A stretch of 64,000 bases of DNA from Lutraria lutraria. Taxonomy: Eukaryota; Mollusca; Bivalvia; Venerida; Mactridae. The notes under the pieces were generated by a model, which worked only from the letters and a program-made list of their open reading frames with translations, was not told the DNA's origin and did no database searches. Positions 11,939-22,844 of this stretch are shown here, one piece after another. Numbering within the stretch: the stretch's first letter is position 1; each line of letters begins with the position of its first letter. The position numbers and the translations under genes are program-made. The stretch lies in assembly GCA_964023205.1 (NCBI GenBank), contig OZ026841.1:26057561-26121560 (forward strand), in the 5' to 3' direction.

Positions 11939-12784
11939 CAATGTAGAACATCTTTTATTACAATTTTGCATATGAATGAAATGAAAGAGGTAATATGGAT
12001 AAATTCTTAGTATTTAAATAAATAGATAAGAATTTGGTTTGGAGACAATAAGACTCATACATACCATCCCCAAAATACTATGATTTCCAAATATGTAGCA
12101 GTATGTTAAACTTAGCTGTCATTTCTTCCAATGGCACCTTTGTTTCTGTGAATCTTCAGGTCCTTAAAAGTGGTTGACTTTGACAATATGTTTGGGTGTC
12201 TCACAGTTGTCAGTTTACTTTAATACACTGTTCCTGACCTAATATATTTGCAGTTTTGTTTATGATGCTGGTACCATGTGATTTGTGGTTGACACTTTCA
12301 AGGACATTTCAGTTGTAGCTTCATGCTGAGGGCTGTTTTTACTATTTTCCTTGACTCATCATTGTTTTTGAGGACAAACAAATTGCAATTGAATTTTGCA
12401 TTCTTGCTGCCAACATGGAATGCATCATATGTTGCAATTGTGCAGCAACAAAAAGACTTGGGTGTGAATAATTCTACAGATTGAAGTTTTGTTAATTTCT
12501 AAAGAAATTAAGTATTCCTCTAATTGATAGATTGAAGTGGAATGTTTTAATTAAAACACAATTAAATTGAATATTTTAGAAGACATTTGGAGATAATCAA
12601 GTTTGTTTAACCCATGGGACAACTCACTTCCGCAAATGTGGACAGACTTTTACTGATTAGATATGGCTTAGAAAGATCCATTATATCACAGTATGGCATT
12701 GGTTTTTACTTGAAGAGGAAAACAAAACACAGTATGGTAGTGGTTTCTGTCATCTATGAATGATAGAAGGTACTGCAGAGTTGA

Positions 12785-13024
12785 TTATATTAGTTTGACT
12801 TTTTTTATCCCATATCTTGTGCAATGAATGTTTGTTCTGTGATTCAAAATCTTCAGTTGGTCAATGGATCTCAACAACAGAAGAGCTTTGTTGACAGAAA
12901 TAGATAGTGAGGGAGTCAGTGGTCTGTTAGGGGGAGGACATACAGCGCTGATGTCGAAGTCGGCTAAAGAGAAGCATTCAATACTTCCTGTATTGAAAGA
13001 ATGCCTTTTTCCGGAGGCTTTCAT
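12785..13024 (-). CDS. Possible small coding exon or ORF, 79 codons
   Basis: An ATG-started frame on the minus strand whose DNA is richer in G+C than its surroundings. The product begins MKASGKRHSFNTGSIECFSL and has a proline-rich CPPPNRPLTPS stretch, then a leucine run and a basic, AT-driven tail. The first ~50 residues look more protein-like than other frames nearby. No domain recognised, no clear donor, and no homologous frame elsewhere in the window. It may be a first exon that reads through into intron, or chance. Confidence 0.2.
   Translation of the reverse strand: MKASGKRHSFNTGSIECFSLADFDISAVCPPPNRPLTPSLSISVNKALLLLRSIDQLKILNHRTNIHCTRYGIKKVKLI
12974..13004. other. Short hairpin
   Basis: GCATTCAATAC and GTATTGAAAGAATGC are inverted around a five-base loop, with four unpaired bases in the right arm. 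Too short for a transposon end; it lies within the frame above. Confidence 0.5.
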
Positions 13025-13794
13025 TTCAAATTAATAACGCGATTCATTAGCCTCTGAATGGTTCAGTTTTTTCTGTGATGAAGACTTAAATCTTTCATGA
13101 AGACTTTTTTGCTGTTCCTTTCAAACAATTAAGTCATCTCACACAGGTTCAGATTTTGTCTGCCATCCAGATTTATAGCTTAAAAGTAAAGCTTCCTTTG
13201 GCATATGTTTGATTTTTGTGTTTTATTACATGTTCGTGATCATAGAAAAGGATCGGTTTTTAGTGCATGGATATTGTCTATAGCTAACAGCTGTTTTTAA
13301 TGAATGTTGCATTCTGTTTACTGTTAGTGAATAATATATGCCTGTAAATCTGTAAATTGTGGTCTGGTGTCAGACTCATTGGTAAGTTTGTGGCTAGAAT
13401 GTTTGTTATTGTTTGCCTCTCAGGCTCTGTTCTGCTTGGAAACAAGGACCTATTGGTTGCTCAAAGCTAAATGTTTGTGTTATCTAAATTTCTGGAATGT
13501 TTTATTGACATTAATGCCCCTTAAGTTTGTTCAAGGAAGTGGGTTCATTTACAAATAAACTTTGTTGGCTTTAGAGGCTCAGTTGAAGCATTTACCAATT
13601 AAAATTATGTGAAGTTAAAAGGAATAAGGTTGTCACATTTATAAATCTAGTCTGTGTGCATCATCAGGGCTACTTACAAGTGTAAATCACTTTCATGGGG
13701 TCACACTACATTTATTCTATACTTATAAATGACCTTAACTTAGATAAAACATGGACAGTTTGTTTACAAGTTTATTGGACAGCTTTCTAACCTG

Positions 13795-14126
13795 TTAAAG
13801 ACGTTTTCGGTAGTTCGCTACATTTTTCACATAGACATATTGGAAAAATTAAAACTGATCAATGATTTTTTTTAAACTTTGTATAATCGCAGCATATGAT
13901 AACAGAAACATTTTAAGCGAAAAAAAATTGGGGGTCACTGATCTTGTTTTCGAGTGAAATGACAAAAAATAAGCAAAAATTCAAATTCAGGGGCAGATAA
14001 CTCAAAAACGAGATCTGTTATCATATGCTACGATCATGCAAAGTTTAAAAAAAATTCATTGATCAGTTTTAATTTTTCCTATATGTCTATGTGAAAAATG
14101 TAGCGAACTACCGAAAACGTCTTTAA
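13795..14126. mobile_element. Long-TIR foldback MITE with TTAA edges
   Basis: Two arms of about 111 bp (13795-13905 and 14015-14126) are near-perfect inverted copies. Both begin TTAAAGACGTTTTCGGTAG and end with CATATGATAACAG, around a 109-bp centre. TTAA at both extremities fits a piggyBac-type TTAA duplication, or a TA duplication. There is no transposase frame; transcription would give a long hairpin RNA. Confidence 0.92.
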
Positions 14127-14130
14127 ATAT

Positions 14131-14222
14131 GTCTCAGGTCCTGAATGGGGCTCAAACTCGATGGTGAGAGGCTGGTGATTACAGGACAGAGACGAAAACA
14201 ACTCAACTCTGGAGGCCCAGTT
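14131..14222 (-). mobile_element. tRNA-derived SINE head
   Basis: On the minus strand it reads GGGCCTCCAGAGTTGAGTTG (A-box-like), then CCAGCCTCTCACCATCGAG and GTTTGAGCCCC (B box). The layout matches the class-II head of SINE-A and the head at 48384. Its 3' side is cut by, or abuts, the foldback element ending at 14126. Confidence 0.6.
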
Positions 14223-17095
14223 TATCTTCTTCAATCACTGTCCAGTTAATGTATACCTTAAAAGAAACAGTTTGGTCGTCATTAAATGAGATCTGTTCCG
14301 CACATGCACAAATTAATTTTCCTTAGTATTTATATTTTAAAATTGTCATAGAGTAGTCAATAATAACATCACATTTATTTTTTGGCAAGGAAAAACAACC
14401 ATAGACTGATGGACAATAACTTCAGAAAAAATGTAATTATTTATCAAAGTACTGTCACATTATTAAAACTATTTGTAAAATGACAACAAAATGAATATTT
14501 GAAGTATAAATATTTATAAAAGCTAGATAGCAGCTTCTTGTGCGAACAAACTATTAGGAAATCTGATTTCTGTCTATACACCCGTAACAGGGCATTGACT
14601 GTTAAACTTGCAGGTTTCAATTTCATGTAAAGAAGGAAGGGATTGTCTATGAAGAATTTTTTCTCTTTGAAATATCTATTTTGACAGAAACAGGTTCTGT
14701 ATATTCTCATTAAATGAACTTCGGAGCCAGATGCTTCAGTAAATGGCTTATTATAAACTACCAGTAATGTCTGGTAACTGTTCTTTTATCCATACTGTTA
14801 CATTGTTCATTAATTCACTGATATATACCAACTTTACCCTAGTAAATGTACCATTTGACTTATATAATTTACTTATATGATTTATAGAGTTTGTTTTTCA
14901 GTTTGTTATTGTTATTAGTTAAGTATTGTTGGACTGATTTTTGTTTACTTACTGGTAAAATATTTAATATGACTTATGATAAAAGAATTTTTTTTTTTTT
15001 TTTATATAAACGGGTCGGGGCATTTGTAAGAGGGCGGGGATATTAGGAAACTTATGGTAATGCTGTTATTACAGGGTTTGCTGTGAGACACACCTGATTC
15101 TCTCTTACAGTTACTATAGTTTCACATTATTTGTTTTTAGCAATTTAGTAAAAATGATATTTTGTACAAATAATATAATGTTGATATTTTGCTGTTAATG
15201 GCATGATTTCACAATAATTGGTTTAGTGTCTGTCTGTATTACTGGCTACTGTTGGTTCCTGTAATTTTGAAGTCTTATTGTTACTTGTCATTTTATATTT
15301 GCATTAAAACATAGCCCAGTGATTTTGTATTTGTTGCATTAATTTTCATTCTACTGAATATTTCCCAAAATATTCCTGTGGTGCCATTAATCATGTTCAT
15401 AAGAAAAAAATATTTCAAAATTATACCATAGATAATAGATGTAAGATAATTTCATTAAAAGTTTTGGAACGTCTGATTGGATTTACTCCTTTCACATACA
15501 TGTAAATATCTTTAAAAACATAGATTTTTCCATCTAAAACTTATATATGTTAATAAGATAGCAGTAAAGTAGTATAGTACTGGTAGCTAAAATATAGGAC
15601 TTACAAAACATGATAGAATTGTAATTATCAAAACTTTGTTACATGTTGCTGGCTTTTTATGTATGTATGAAAGATTTTCTTTATTATTATTAACCACTTA
15701 TAGATTTGGAGAAGGTGATTTTAGACATGGAAGGGTAAGATGTTAATCTAAATATTATTTTCACAAACGTAATTATTATTGTTCTTCCGTAAATGCTATC
15801 AAAAGCTGAAAGGTTACAGACGTAATTTCCACACTTCACGATTTTACAAGATTTATTGTCATATTTTGTCACTTTTCTGGCCTCTTGGCTCACTGATTTC
15901 CTATTTGTATTTTGGCTTCTGTCTCTTATCCTGTCCCCAGACATGGTACTTGTGTCTGATATGTTGATTTTTTAGGACCAGATTATTTGTCTATGAAATC
16001 ATGCTAATCAGTTTTTCAAGTAGTTTGTCCCAAATTCATGTGATTTGTGGAACACTAGAGCAGTCAAACATATTTTTAATGTATTTCATTTATATGAACT
16101 AGATTTTTAGATTGTTGGATTTTAGTCTAATGGTTTTAGAACTGGGTGGGGTACATGATATTGGGTAACAATTTTATTGAAAATATCTCTGATTAGTACA
16201 TCATGTTGGTATTGAATATAAAAGGTAAGTAAACCAGGAGCATTTGTTAGGTCTACCAAACACTTAAAAATCTGGATCCCATCAAGTTTACTTTGAATAA
16301 AATTCTCATTACATGACTTGGCTAAACATTACAAGCAATTAATACAGTCTCTGACTTGACTTTTTGACTTTGCGATTGAAAATGCGAAGAATCAATTTTT
16401 AAGTTTTTTTTTATTCTGATGTAAAAAAAAACATAAAGTGTGTTTCATCACATTCTTCATTTGTGTCTACTGAGGTGGATTCAATATGCAAAACCTATGA
16501 CAAAATTTATTAAGATAAAGAGTTGGTAAATGCTTACAATAGGCGTTAACATATTACTTGATACAAGTCTGTTGTAATCAACCATATCTGTAATTTACCC
16601 TTTCGCCCTTCTTTGATAGGTTTGTTTTGTTACGCAATAAAAAAAAACATGACAAATCAGATCTGGTTTTGTAATTATTGCCTTCTCTTGATTGACATCA
16701 TCATTTGTTGGGAACATATTCTATGATTTCTGCACTGGGAATTCATGGTTGGGTTTGATTCTTTTCCAAGTACTTTTTGTACTGTACTTCTTTATCTTAT
16801 TTAATTGAGTTCAAGTGTTAATTGCAAAGATTTTCATAAACTCAAGACTTCAAACAGACTTGAGTTAATTATAAATGTTTTATCCATATTTCATGTAGAA
16901 GTTTGTCTCAGATTGTGTTGCATAAAAACTCACTGTGTTTTATCTGTTTTCTTCCAATCTTGCGCTGTTTTTATAGCATGAAGTGTTCTGTTCCATAGAA
17001 ATTAGTTGATTTGTGTGTCCCTTAATTTAACATAGCAATTGTATTGTAACTTTTTATCTGCTGATGAGCCAGTTTTCTTCTGCTCTGTCTATCAG
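14223..17095. other. Non-coding stretch
   Basis: Holds a 16-base poly-T (14988-15003) followed by a G-rich patch (ACGGGTCGGGGCATTTG). A strong pyrimidine tract ending CCCCAG at about 15940 has no matching donor nearby. Frames at 14444-14710 (minus) and 15690-15967 overlap each other and look like chance. Confidence 0.5.
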
Positions 17096-17288
17096 GTATA
17101 CTATAATGAAGGTATCTCCTGTGCTGCCTTACCTGAGCTTTCCTGCATTAGAGCTTTGTGGTTTGGAGTTTGTCTCAGCTGCAAGGGTTTCAGGAGATCT
17201 TTTGAAAAAAAACTTGCCTTATTTGCACAGCTTTATTTAGTAAATGGCAATCAATGAGCACAAAATCTCCTGGAGCAAGCCATGAGAA
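17096..17288 (+). other. Putative 193-bp exon
   Basis: The acceptor TTCTGCTCTGTCTATCAG and a GAGAA/GTAAGT donor bracket a block richer in G+C than its flanks. The frame starting VYYNEGISCAALPELSCIRA is open for 54 codons and stops about 30 bases before the donor. The translation includes AAA-driven lysines and no domain. It could be a non-coding exon or a chance pairing of splice signals. Confidence 0.25.
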
Positions 17289-17463
17289 GTAAGTGGTGTA
17301 AAATGCATCAGAAATGCCTGTTGAAAGTCATGTTGAAATCATTGTTTAGTCTCAATTAAGTATGCATTAATTAATAAATAACACATTTCTGAGAGGGACT
17401 AATTAAAAATTAAGCGAGGAAAGTAATTTTGACAGAGGCTGTGCGCCTAGTCTGCACAATTAA

Positions 17464-17773
17464 GTAAAATGTATTATTATCTATTGTTTGTAAAATGTAT
17501 TATTGTGTATTGTGTGTAAAATGTATTATTATGTGTTGTTTGTAAAATGTATTATTGTGTATTGTGTGTAAAATGTATTATTATGTGTTGTTTGTAACAT
17601 ACAATAATCATTATGTATTGTTTGTAAACTGTATTATTATGTATTGTTTGTAACATACACTATAATGTATTGTTTGTAAAATGTTCTATTATGTATTGTT
17701 TGTAAAAATGTACTATTATGTATTGTTTGTAAAATGTACTATTATGTACTGTTTGTAAAATGTATTATTATAT
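17464..17773. repeat. 26-bp minisatellite, about 12 units
   Basis: Tandem units near TAAAATGTATTATTATGTA + TTGTTTG. Two early units alternate the TTATTGTGTATTGTGTG and TTATTATGTGTTGTTTG forms, and some middle units carry a CATACAATAATCA replacement. Non-coding and AT-rich. Confidence 0.93.
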
Positions 17774-18553
17774 AATCTCCTACAGCTTTTTTGTTGTTGG
17801 CATTTTGTTTTTTTGTTCGAATGTTTAACAAGCATTCCTGGTATCCCTGACAAGCAGCCGGTTCATATCCCACTCCCATATCCTTCATGAAGATTGCCAG
17901 GCCATGGTTGTGTCTGAATTCTTGTGGCTGACCTTTGAGTTGTGAATTAACTGTTGAAAGATAGAACAGTTCTATATTGGACCATGTTAAAGATAGAATG
18001 TAAACAGTTTATAAAAGGCTGGGTCTTTGACAAGGAATATGTTTACAGAAGAAAGTCTGGAAAACTTTCCTACGCAGTAAATTGTTGCTTTCTTCAGATC
18101 ATTTATGGAAGATTATATTTATAAACTAATAGGTCTTTGCTCTAATATATTTTATGAACTAGTAATGCATTGAACTATGTTGTGAAATGTTTGTAATACA
18201 GTAGTTTGATGTTCCAGGGAAAAATACCCCCTCCCCGCACACACACACTTCCTTAAGTTCTGAGGTATGATTTGTTTAGGTAATATTGTAATGTTGTATG
18301 ATGAACTCTGTGTTTTAATGTTGGGATGAGTTCCTTTACTGGCAGACTTAATATACCTGAAAAATATCAAGCAAAGTTGATAGAAAGTTAATAGATAAGC
18401 CAATCCTTTAGTTTCTTCTCTGTGTGATAAAACTTGATGGTTGTATGATGTTCAGACCTGCTAACAAAATGTCTTGTGATTCATAATAATTAAAATGAGT
18501 GAAATTCATCAACAACAGTATTTTGTTGTTAATTCACCATAGTTTTAAACAAA
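17774..18553. other. Non-coding stretch
   Basis: The segment near 17850-17960 (CAGCCGGTTCATATCCCACT) faintly resembles a tRNA-like B box but is too decayed to assign. The minus frame at 18152-18403 is unsupported. Confidence 0.45.
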
Positions 18554-18790
18554 ACCCGCCTCTGTGGTTGAGTGGTTAAGGTCACTAACTTCAAATTACT
18601 GTAACCGCTCACTGATGGAGGGTCATGGATTCGAGCCCCACTACCGACCATGTCTCTTTATGTGAGAAAGTAGGCAGTTGCTTACGGAGGATGAGAGTCT
18701 AGTACTGGTTCTTCCAGGAATGATGATTAGGTAAACTGTATGCCTCATATGACTCTGACTGTTGAAAAGGGGCATAAAACTTAAACAAAC
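18554..18790 (+). mobile_element. SINE-A, fullest copy
   Basis: Plus strand and the best reference copy. Head: GCCTCTGTGGTTGAGTGGTT (A box), long variable arm CCGCTCACTGATGGAGG, B box GATTCGAGCCCC. Body: GTCTCTTTATGTGAGAAAGT, GTCTAGTACTGGTTCTTCC, core GATTAGGTAAACTG, CTCATATGACTCTGACTG, end GGGGCATAAAACTTAAACAA. The target duplication cannot be resolved because both flanks resemble TTTAAACAAA. Confidence 0.93.
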
Positions 18791-20323
18791 AATTTCAACC
18801 AATTAATGTCCAGTGTTCAGAAGTTGCTATGTATTAAAAAAATGGTTGTTTTGAGCAATTATCTCTCATTTCATATTCTATCGGTAGAATTGTTTCACTC
18901 CTGTCATATTTGAATCTTGTACATTGTTTGTTTGTTGTTGTCATACTGAAAAGAGATTTCATTTAGTTCATAATTTATTTTCATTTCTGGACACTGTGGA
19001 CATTTTGCTTAGAAAATCTTAGTTGTTAAAAAAATTAGTGTCAAGATTTTAATAGGGTTAACGCAATTTGTTTTGCCTTAGGTCCTGTAACTCACAGGGT
19101 TCAAATGGGAATATAAACTTAAAGCTGCATAGGAATTAAGATTTTTGTATCAATTGAACATTTCTACCCCATCCAGGATGGGTGTTAGTCTGTAAAGATA
19201 ATACTAAGTGTATAAATTATCGTAAATTTATCACAGCTGATGAACCTTAATGGACATTCTGCTGTGTCATGGTGGTTCTCAGCATCATGACTATGCTGAA
19301 CTTTAGTCATCAACAAATGTTTTAACAATCATATGAGTAATAGAAATCTTCATCAACACTGAAATTGTCTGGTGAATAAAAATTTTTTCTTCAAGATTTA
19401 AGAAAAAAACTGAGACAATTTAATGGGTTTAACTAGAACAAAAAATGCCAAAAAATATCATGCAATACTCAGGAATTTGTCAGTTCTAAATCACCAAGAG
19501 TGGCAAATTTTTGTTCTATTAAAAATATCACGAGTTTTGGACATGTTTATAGACAGTCTGAAGGTTAAATCATCTTGTAGAAAAACACACAGGTGTTAAT
19601 TAATTGATGGTGCCTGGTAATAATTGGCGATAATCCTACAAATTAATCAGACATGATAAAGATGCTTTCCACATTGAAGAGCATGCAAATGTTAGATGGA
19701 TATTCCAGTACAGAAAAAAATTGTTTTCTATTATTTTTTCTCCCAGATTTTCGAAGAAGTGTACTTTGAAAAGTAGAAAATTCTGAAGAGGTTGGTCCAT
19801 GGAAATTATGTTTTGTTCAAGTGATTATGTAAATGTTTTGAAATGGTATAAATCTAATGAGAAAACCTTGTTAGCTACCGGTGTCGTCTGCTCGGTTCAT
19901 TAAAATGGCAATCCTTATGATTTACCTAACAACTGTTATATATCTTCCGTACTGACTTCGCCTTTCTGTTAATTTCTACCAAGTATTTTTTTCTTCTTTT
20001 TTTTTTTGTAAAAAAATCTGACATCATTTTGTGTTTTGGTTATATTGCTAGTTGGTGCAGTCTTTGGGAATCAAATGTATGTAACTGACAACCATAACAG
20101 ATAATGATCAAAAATGAATATCCTTCATTTAGAGAAGATAACTTGTGATACATCTGACATTTATCCACCTTTAAATCCAACAAAATTGAACTATTAAGTG
20201 CTTAGTTAACATGTTTGATTAACTAATATAGCAAGCATTTTGATAGATCAACAATTCATATCTAAAATATCTAAATAACAATGATAAACCTATGGTTATA
20301 ACCAACATATCATGATACAAAAG
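18791..20323. other. Non-coding stretch
   Basis: AT-rich; no repeat, frame or exon-like block recognised. Confidence 0.55.
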
Positions 20324-20512
20324 TAAAATGTAATTGACAGTTTTGATATTGAATGAGAATTAAGGAAAATGTAAGTGACAGTTTTGATATTGCATGAGAA
20401 TTACGGAAAATGTAATTGACAGTAAAAACTGTTTTGATATTGCATGAGAATTACGGAAAATGTAATTGACAGTAAAAACTGTATTGATATTGCATGAGAA
20501 TTAAGGAAAAGA
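20324..20512. repeat. Four-unit minisatellite with 41- and 50-bp unit forms
   Basis: Units start AAAATGTAATTGACAG and end TGCATGAGAATTACGG. The first two are 41 bp; later ones gain nine bases (TAAAAACTG) after GACAG, creating the palindrome-like CAGTAAAAACTG. The insertion was then copied with the unit, dating it before the last duplication. Confidence 0.92.
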
Positions 20513-20650
20513 AACAAATTACTGTTTTATGAGTGCATTATCATGTAAGAATCAATTACACTTTCAGATAAAAGGCCTCACTTTATGCAACTTTTAAAGA
20601 GGGGATTTAATAGGGTTTTTAAAGCTGCTGTTAAGTATATATCAGTTTTT

Positions 20651-20953
20651 ATACTCCGCAAACAAAGTTTGAGAGGGTGTATATTGGAGTCACTGTGTCA
20701 ATCGGTCATTTGTCCGTCCGTCCGTCTGCATAAAGTTTGTGGAGCGAACTACTTCCACACTTTTTAAGCTATTAAATTTGCAATGAAACTTGTATCACCA
20801 TCAAGTGTAGATGTGCAAGACACAATTTTCATGCCCAGTGATTCACTCATTGCAGAGTTATGTCCCCTTGAACTTATCCGTATTGTGTACCATTGCAGTA
20901 TTAGTGTCAAAGTGGTCGCAGGGGTATTAGTCACCTCTGTGACAGCTCTAGTT
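20651..20953 (+). mobile_element. Family 5 copy
   Basis: About 300 bp: CCGCAAACAAAGTTTGAGAG, GTATATTGGAGTCACTG, a GTCCGTCCGTCC block, GTTTGTGGAGCGAACTACTT, TTTTCATGCCCAGTGAT, GAGTTATGTCCCCTTGAAC, ending GTGACAGCTCTAGTT. Two other copies occur at 24202 and 55183. Open frames on both strands here (about 70 codons) are frames of the repeat. No terminal inverted repeats seen, so class is unknown. Confidence 0.85.
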
Positions 20954-21046
20954 GAGATTTTGGACCAAAACATCAGTCATTTAATGAAGTGGTCCTAATT
21001 AACTGAAATACATAGGAAGTAATTATAATGACGTTAAGACCTAAAT

Positions 21047-21612
21047 AGTTTTCTTTGCTTCTGGTTACATGCTCATTTTTATGCCCCCATATCGATATTG
21101 TTTTTGGTCTGTCCGTTTGTCTGTTTGTACCAAACTTGAACCTTGCCTACAAAATCAAAACGCTTGCACCTACATTCATCAAACTTCATATGTAGGTTCC
21201 TCATGACATCATCTACAGGACCTGGGCATTTTCAGGTCAGTAGGTCAAAGGTCAAGGTCACAGGGTCATGGTGTTTAAAAGAATTTGTACATTTCTTTTA
21301 GGATACTATTCCTACATTTTTCATGGAATTTTCACGATTTTCACTGTCACAGATTTGTTGTTACCAAGAACCCCTGCACATATATTCCAGATTTTGTGAT
21401 TTGATCATTTTTGACTGAATTATGGCCCTTTGTTTATTTTTGTGCATTTTCAAGTTAAAGGGCACCCAGAGGGGGCATTGTGTTTTTGAAACACATCTTA
21501 TTTTCTTGAAAAAAGGTGGTAAGGTAAAAAAGTTAGAAAGTGGGTGTACCATTTTCCAGGGCCTAAAAAAAGTCTAAAGCTAAATTGGGTTAGGTCAGAT
21601 ACCCAGAAATTA
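21047..21612. mobile_element. Decayed MITE-4 copy split by family 6
   Basis: The left piece CTTCTGGTTACATGCTCATT (to 21075) matches the MITE-4 left end at 55461. After family 6 ends at 21500 the text resumes TTCTTGAAAAAAGGTGGTAA, equivalent to TTCTTGAAAAATAGGGTAGG of the copy at 33855, and finishes near GATACCCAGAAATTAAC, a relative of the right end. The reconstruction is inference because the right piece is diverged. Confidence 0.4.
21076..21500 (+). mobile_element. Family 6 copy (TTTTTATGCCCCCAT… ends)
   Basis: Begins TTTTTATGCCCCCATATCG, has GTCTGTCCGTTTGTCTG and ACCAAACTTGAACCTTGCC, GGTCAAAGGTCAAGGTCACA, TGAATTATGGCCCTTTG, and ends GAGGGGGCATTGTG then TTTTTGAAACACATCTTATT. ATGCCCCC and GGGGGCAT are inverted near the two ends. 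I recognise this type of repeat from bivalve genomes. No protein is encoded; the minus frame 21361-21552 is incidental. Confidence 0.85.
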
Positions 21613-22371
21613 ACAGGTTTATATTATGCCTTATTACAAGTTTATTTATAACATAAAAGAGAAATCAATGATAGCAAGCACTAAGCATTGTGCATAAAAC
21701 CTTACTCTGCATTTTTATGCAGTAATTTTTCAGCTGTTGGGTAAGTTACTATCAGTTGTCATTTGCATGCATAATGATGGGTAATACTGGGAGATAAAAA
21801 TATGAATAGCTTAAAACCAAGTCCTTGGATCCCAGCTGGAATGTGGCAGATCAAGATTTTTACTTTCTACAATATCTCTTTAATTTATTCGTAAATTATA
21901 ATACGGAAACAATAAAAGAAAAAATGTAATTTGCTAATAAATGATGATATTGAAGATCTAAAAAAAGAAAAAAAATCGGTATTGATTTCACATGTTTTTC
22001 GTCTCAAGAATACAAACATTTAAATGTAAACAGGAAATGACATAACTGATTTAGATAGCTGTATCAGCTATTAGCATATAAAATGGACAATAATTTAAAT
22101 AAAGCAAAAAATTCAAGTGCAGCACTTGTAATCTAATATAGACAATATAGGGAATATGAAAATAGCCTGAATTGTAAATATAACTCATGATTGTGTATTG
22201 CATGCAGTATGACGATATTTGAAATGGGACATTAACATAGATATTACAGGCTACATGATACTTTTATATTATTACTACATTCAGTGAATATGCGTCTTAC
22301 ACTGGTGATAAGAAATATGTCTTTATTTTCTACTCACATTTCGACAAATGCTCAAATGCTAAATTTAACAA
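21613..22371. other. Non-coding stretch
   Basis: AT-rich, no repeat or frame recognised. Confidence 0.5.
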
Positions 22372-22550
22372 TACAGTGTAACCTCTCAAGAGTGGCTCTC
22401 TCTTCAGCAACAAACCCCCCTTCAAAAACAGCATGAGTTTTCCCCACTGTACACTGTAACTATTAATGTTACATCTGTATAGAGCAATAACCTTTCAAAA
22501 ACAGCTTAATTTTGCTTCTCCCAAAGGGTGTTGCTTTGGAGAGGTTGCAC
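22372..22550. mobile_element. MITE-2 copy
   Basis: Left end TACAGTGTAACCTCTC and right end GGAGAGGTTGCACTTCA. Interior CCCCTTCAAAAACAGCATGA, AATTTTGCTTCTCCCAAAG and GTGTTGCTTTGGAGAGG match the other MITE-2 copies. It lies 42 bp from the foldback element at 22593. Confidence 0.88.
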
Positions 22551-22592
22551 TTCAATTTTTTCTGCTATTGAGCATATAAAAAACTTCATGGT

Positions 22593-22844
22593 AAGTCACT
22601 CACCATCTTTTCGATTTACAGAAGTGCCAATAGCTGAGAAATACTGGTTGCAAATAAGTGTATGTCCCAGCTTTCCTTCTTAAAGCTGTCAAAGTGGTTG
22701 AACTTGGCACACTACAACAAGAGCGAGGTTCCAGAAAAGCGCCCACATTTAAGAAGGAAACATTAGAAGGAAAGCCGCTTATTTACGACCAGTCTATCTT
22801 GGATATCGGGACTTTTTGTCAGTTGAAAAGATGGTGAGTGACTT
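22593..22844. mobile_element. Foldback MITE with perfect 20-bp ends
   Basis: The outer 20 bases (AAGTCACTCACCATCTTTTC) recur perfectly inverted at 22825-22844. Inverted similarity continues discontinuously inward: ACTGGTTGCAAATAAG against the inverse of CTTATTTACGACCAGT, and GCTTTCCTTCTTAA (22670) against its inverse near 22749. Arms are roughly 90 bp with a centre of about 65 bp. Non-coding. No second copy in the window and no clear target duplication. Confidence 0.85.

Larger units (their letters stand above)
11948..13794. other. Mostly non-coding stretch
   Basis: No repeat recognised apart from the small hairpin and the minus-strand frame listed separately. The plus frame at 13367-13558 has no supporting feature. 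Confidence 0.5.

Noticed and set aside
20764..20998. Overlapping ~70-codon ORFs on both strands
   Set aside because: They lie inside a family 5 repeat whose other copies (24202, 55183) break the same frames.
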